From assembly GCF_015680405.1 (NCBI RefSeq), contig NZ_JADLJS010000003.1, forward strand, positions 62,001-126,000: DNA of 64,000 nt, read 5' to 3'. This DNA is from Pseudomonas pudica (lineage in GTDB: Bacteria; Pseudomonadota; Gammaproteobacteria; Pseudomonadales; Pseudomonadaceae). Both the position numbers and the translations under genes were made by a program. This document shows positions 60,878 to 64,000 of this stretch, one piece after another. Each line of letters starts with the position of its first letter. The first letter of the stretch is position 1. The notes under the pieces were generated by a model. That model was not told where the DNA came from. It did no database searches and saw only the letters and a program-made list of their open reading frames with translations.

Positions 60878-61731
60878 ATCCTGAAAACTTCGCCTCATCT
60901 TTCGATGAAATTGTCGACAACGGATTGATGTGGCTCTCTGACAATGCCGCTGGCTTGTTCGACCTGTTTAATGACCTCCTTAAGGCCCTTTATCAAGCTG
61001 TTTACATGTTGCTCGAGGCGCCGCCTTTTTATGCCGTGGCGCTGATGGTTGCGCTACTTGGGTGGCGCCTCGCCGGCTGTCGGTTTGCCGTCGGCACGCT
61101 GCTCGCCTTGCTTCTATGCGCAGTGATGGGCTTGTGGACGCAGACCATGAGCACCCTCGCTCTAGTTCTGACCGCCACCTGTCTAGCACTGCTCATTGGC
61201 ATTCCCTTAGGTGTGGTGGCCGGACTTTCCTCGTCCGTAAACCGAGTCTGCGAGCCGACCCTGGATCTGATCCAGACTCTCCCTCCCTACATCTATCTTC
61301 TACCCGCCATCGCCCTCCTCGGCTATGGCACCGGCACAGCGCTGGTTGCCACGGTAATTGTTGCGGTGCCACCGGTACTGCGTCTTACCGCACTGGGTAT
61401 ACGCATGACACCAAAAGCGTTTCTCGAGTTGGGGCACGCCACCGGTACCACGGGCTGGCAGCAATTCGCCAAGATTCGCTTGCCATTCGCCCTGCCAAGC
61501 ATCATGACCGGCATCAATCAAAGTCTGATGATGGCCTTCGGCATGGTCGTGATAGCGGGCATCGTCGGTTCCGGCGGGCTGGGCGAAGTAATCTACAGCG
61601 CGATTCGTACACTGGACATTGCCCGATCGATCAACGCTTCAATCGCTATCGTGATCCTCACGCTGATACTTGATCGGCTGGCTCAAAGCGGCGTCCGCAG
61701 TGCCGAGGAGGCCCGTCATGGCGCTCACTGA
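60874..61731 (+). CDS. ABC transporter permease 1, ProW-like
   Basis: 285 residues, about 6 membrane segments. EAA loop GHATGTTGWQQFAKIRLPFALP contacts the ATPase; FGMVVIAGIVGSGGLGEVIY is the family end. The start overlaps the ATPase gene by ATGA. The presence of two different permeases suggests a heterodimeric channel. Confidence 0.9.
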   Translation: MNPENFASSFDEIVDNGLMWLSDNAAGLFDLFNDLLKALYQAVYMLLEAPPFYAVALMVALLGWRLAGCRFAVGTLLALLLCAVMGLWTQTMSTLALVLTATCLALLIGIPLGVVAGLSSSVNRVCEPTLDLIQTLPPYIYLLPAIALLGYGTGTALVATVIVAVPPVLRLTALGIRMTPKAFLELGHATGTTGWQQFAKIRLPFALPSIMTGINQSLMMAFGMVVIAGIVGSGGLGEVIYSAIRTLDIARSINASIAIVILTLILDRLAQSGVRSAEEARHGAH

Positions 61732-62569
61732 ACTGAACCTTTCGCCAGGCGCATATGTAGCTCCGGTTTTCGACTGGATGAACACCAATCTGCATGGGCT
61801 GTTCGCAGCCATCAGCCGCTTCGTCGAGGCAGTGCTTGGTGGGGTCGAAGTGCTTCTACTGATGCCGCCCCCCTACGTGATGGTGGCCGGAGTGTGCCTT
61901 TCGGCGGCACTTTTCATAAACCTGCGCAGCGCAGTTCTGGCCGGCGTGTTGCTGGGCTTTTGCTGGGTCAGCGGGTTTTGGAATGCCTCGATGCAAACCA
62001 TCGCCCTGGTGTCGGTAGCGGTAATGATCGCGGTAGCCATAGCGTTTCCGCTGGGCATCCTCGCGGCACGGGTGAAACGCTTCGAGAACGCTATCAGCCC
62101 GCTGCTTAACATCATGCAAACCATCCCGCCGTGGGTCTACCTGATACCAGCGGTCATCATCTTCAGCCTTGGCAAGGTACCAGCCATCATGGCGACCATC
62201 ATTTATGGCATTCCGCCAATGCTGCGCTTGACCACGCTGGGCTTTCGCCAGGTACCTAAAGACCTGCTGGAGCTCGGCCAGGCGACTGGTGCAAAACCCA
62301 GCACCATCTTGTTCAAGATCGAGCTGCCAAACGCCATGCCCACCCTGTTGGTGGGCTTGAACCAGTGCATCCTCATGTCTCTGGCCATGGTCGTGCTGGC
62401 AGGGCTAGTTGGAGCAGGCGGATTGGGCGCTGAGGTCACTCGAGGCCTGACCCGGATGGAAATGGGGCTCGGTCTCCGAGCGGGCCTGGCCATCGTCGCC
62501 GTCGCATTGCTGCTTGATCGGTTGTCACGCGGCCTACTTGACCGTCGCAAGAGCCTTCTTCCGCGCTAA
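61718..62569 (+). CDS. ABC transporter permease 2, ProW-like
   Basis: 283 residues from the ATG at 61718 (GAGGAG before it), overlapping permease 1 by 14 bases. About 6 membrane segments; IPPWVYLIPAVIIFSLGKVP, EAA loop GQATGAKPSTILFKIELPNA, MVVLAGLVGAGGLGAEV. Paralogue and probable dimer partner of permease 1. Last gene of the transporter operon. Confidence 0.9.
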   Translation: MALTELNLSPGAYVAPVFDWMNTNLHGLFAAISRFVEAVLGGVEVLLLMPPPYVMVAGVCLSAALFINLRSAVLAGVLLGFCWVSGFWNASMQTIALVSVAVMIAVAIAFPLGILAARVKRFENAISPLLNIMQTIPPWVYLIPAVIIFSLGKVPAIMATIIYGIPPMLRLTTLGFRQVPKDLLELGQATGAKPSTILFKIELPNAMPTLLVGLNQCILMSLAMVVLAGLVGAGGLGAEVTRGLTRMEMGLGLRAGLAIVAVALLLDRLSRGLLDRRKSLLPR

Positions 62570-62582
62570 CTTCCACTGAGAA

Positions 62583-62602
62583 GGCGGGCAGCCCTGCCCG
62601 CC
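62583..62602 (+). terminator. terminator-like hairpin after the ABC operon
   Basis: GGCGGGCA-GCCC-TGCCCGCC, 8-base GC stem, followed by CTCTTCCGTTC, a poor U-tract. Likely partial terminator before the regulator gene. Confidence 0.6.
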
Positions 62603-62635
62603 CTCTTCCGTTCGTTCAATGAAAGAGAAATACCG

Positions 62636-63676
62636 TTGCGCCCGACTCGTAGCTTCAGCAACGCCCTGAATGGGCATAACTCCCGGTTTACCCGCTCAGC
62701 AGAAGAACCCACTCGTGAACCAACGCGCGTGGGATTTCTTTTGCTAGATAATTTCTCGCTGCCTGCCTTTACCCAGGCGCTGGACACGCTTGTTACAGCG
62801 AACCTGATTGAGCCCTCAGCGTGTGTGAGCACCACCTTCAGCATCGACGGACGATCAGTGACGAGCGACTTGGGGATCGTCATCTGTCCCGCAGCATCAA
62901 TGGAAACAAGCAGCAAGCAACCTCTGGATCTACTGGTGATTTGCGGTGGCCTACGCACGCCACTGAGTGCTTCGGCAAATCTAAGCGCTTGGTTGCAAGG
63001 TTTAGCGCGCAAAGGCGTTGCCCTGGCCGGGCTATGGAATGGTGCTTGGTTTCTAGGCCAAGCTGGATTGCTGGACGGATATCGTTGTGCAGTGCACCCT
63101 GAGCATCGCGGCGCAGTGGCGGAAGTTGCGCACCGGAGTCAAGTGACTACACAAAGCTTCCTGGTCGATCGCGACCGTTTGAGCGCGGCCAGCCCAGCGG
63201 GAGCGTTCAACATGGTGCTGGAATGGTTAGGCGAGCAAAGAGGAACCGCCCTGACGGATGGTATTACTGCCATCCTGGCTTTCGAAGCATCCCGCTACCT
63301 GCGCACCACCCCCGCCTTGCACGCCAACATCAGCGAGCCGCTGCGCGAGGCGATAAACTTAATGAGCGCAAACATTGAGGAACCTCTAAGCCAGGATCAG
63401 ATAGCCGCGTACGTAGGTCGTTCGAAGCGGCAGATTGGCCGCTTGTTTCAGCACCAATTGGGCACAACGCCGGTACGTTATTACCTGGAGCTACGCATCA
63501 CAGAAAGCCGACGCCTGTTGCAGTACTCCGACCTCCCCCTACTAGGCGTAGCTGTGGCTTGCGGGTTCGTCTCCGCAAGCCACTTCAGCAAGTGCTACGC
63601 CTCATTCTTTGGCTACAGCCCATCGAAGGAAAAACGCTTCGGCTGCGTCAGAGGCACGCATCGTGAGACAAGTTGA
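62636..63676 (+). CDS. GATase1/AraC-family regulator
   Basis: 346 residues from a TTG start with a weak ribosome site. N-terminal DJ-1/PfpI-like sensing domain (VGFLLLDNFSLPAFTQALDT, LAGLWNGAWFLGQAGLL, with Asn where the nucleophile Cys would be), then two AraC HTHs (LSQDQIAAYVGRSKRQIGRL, LLGVAVACGFVSASHFSKCY). Same family as the regulator at 50319. It probably responds to a betaine or carnitine derivative and acts on the neighbouring transport genes. Confidence 0.82.
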   Translation: MRPTRSFSNALNGHNSRFTRSAEEPTREPTRVGFLLLDNFSLPAFTQALDTLVTANLIEPSACVSTTFSIDGRSVTSDLGIVICPAASMETSSKQPLDLLVICGGLRTPLSASANLSAWLQGLARKGVALAGLWNGAWFLGQAGLLDGYRCAVHPEHRGAVAEVAHRSQVTTQSFLVDRDRLSAASPAGAFNMVLEWLGEQRGTALTDGITAILAFEASRYLRTTPALHANISEPLREAINLMSANIEEPLSQDQIAAYVGRSKRQIGRLFQHQLGTTPVRYYLELRITESRRLLQYSDLPLLGVAVACGFVSASHFSKCYASFFGYSPSKEKRFGCVRGTHRETS

Positions 63677-63716
63677 ATGGGACGAACTCGCGCGACCTCG
63701 AGCCCTCCCGTCTCAC

Positions 63717-64000
63717 TCAGGTTACCCGTGTCATCTGCGCTATAGCTACCTGCGCATGCCGGCGACTGTTGATCTTGCCGATCAGGAGGATCACCAGCGC
63801 CAAGCCAATTGTTACAGTTACTTCCAGTCGATGCTGGGGCATGACAAACATCACACCCAATGCGAACACGATGAAGCCAATAACGCCATACGTCAGCCAT
63901 GGATACAGCCACATCTTGAACGCAATCGTCTGATTCTGTTTTTCAAGCACGGCTCTCATGCGCAGCTGGGAAAAGGCAATAGCAAGGTACACGAGCAACG
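63717..64000 (-). CDS. amino-acid permease (GabP-like), C-terminal part
   Basis: The frame is open to the window edge. The 94 visible residues contain LLVYLAIAFSQLRMR, typical of the last third of APC-family GABA/amino-acid permeases, then two membrane segments (YGVIGFIVFALGVMFVM, VTVTIGLALVILLIGKI). The N-terminus lies to the right of the window. Convergent with the AraC-type regulator. Confidence 0.8.
   Translation of the reverse strand, partial: LLVYLAIAFSQLRMRAVLEKQNQTIAFKMWLYPWLTYGVIGFIVFALGVMFVMPQHRLEVTVTIGLALVILLIGKINSRRHAQVAIAQMTRVT

Noticed and set aside
1..64000. CRISPR arrays, rRNA or tRNA genes
   Set aside because: Reading through the window I saw no regularly spaced repeats, no tRNA cloverleaf with CCA-type end and no rRNA signature. 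A covariance-model search would be needed to exclude a diverged tRNA.

Overview
The window looks like a chromosome segment of a Pseudomonas species, probably of the P. putida group. The signs are an MvaT-type H-NS protein, a carnitine cdhABC set with GATase1/AraC regulators, orphan CaiX/ChoX-type binding proteins, TTG/GTG starts and typical GGAGG ribosome binding sites. No rRNA, tRNA or CRISPR array was seen.

Positions 1 to about 29 kb are accessory (genomic-island-like) DNA. They hold many short orphan genes, an XRE regulator coupled to a YaaW-family zinc-ribbon protein, a nuclease-like/HTH protein, and a two-gene operon with a Mrr-like N-terminus opposite a CoiA-like nuclease gene. An MvaT paralogue follows, then a large serine recombinase with two ParB-like genes flanked by copies of one small gene family, a LexA-boxed umuDC pair, and several histidine kinases and receiver-only regulators. 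The block ends with a LigD / DUF2188 / helix-hairpin-helix operon that has no Ku gene in the window. At least three genes here are broken: two by single in-frame TAG codons and one by a 1-base frameshift. Four copies of a roughly 70-residue protein family are scattered over 4-16 kb.

From 29.4 to 33.5 kb a Tat-signal FAD amine-oxidase-like gene and a small exported protein gene are followed directly by tatA, tatB and tatC, which looks like a dedicated export system with its cargo. A TauE/SafE permease follows.

From 33.7 to 38.8 kb lies a probable hydroxy-acid catabolic unit: LeuC-like and LeuD-like subunits, an RraA/HMG-aldolase-family protein, a LysR regulator and a divergent 2-hydroxycarboxylate transporter.

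From 39.1 to 51.3 kb a long minus-strand operon reads Rieske oxygenase, SDR, cdhC, PatD-like aldehyde dehydrogenase, SDR, cdhA, ferredoxin-type reductase, cdhB, two quaternary-amine binding proteins and an NCS1 permease, with a CdhR-like regulator upstream. It combines the carnitine-dehydrogenase route with a CntAB-like oxygenase pair.

From 51.5 to 57.7 kb lie an aldehyde dehydrogenase, a DapA-family lyase, an MFS transporter, a cytoplasmic paralogue of the Tat-exported oxidase and a GntR regulator. From 58.0 to 62.6 kb a second GntR precedes a complete quaternary-amine ABC transporter. A GATase1/AraC regulator and the end of an amino-acid permease close the window. The right half therefore appears devoted to uptake and oxidation of amines, betaines and carnitine.
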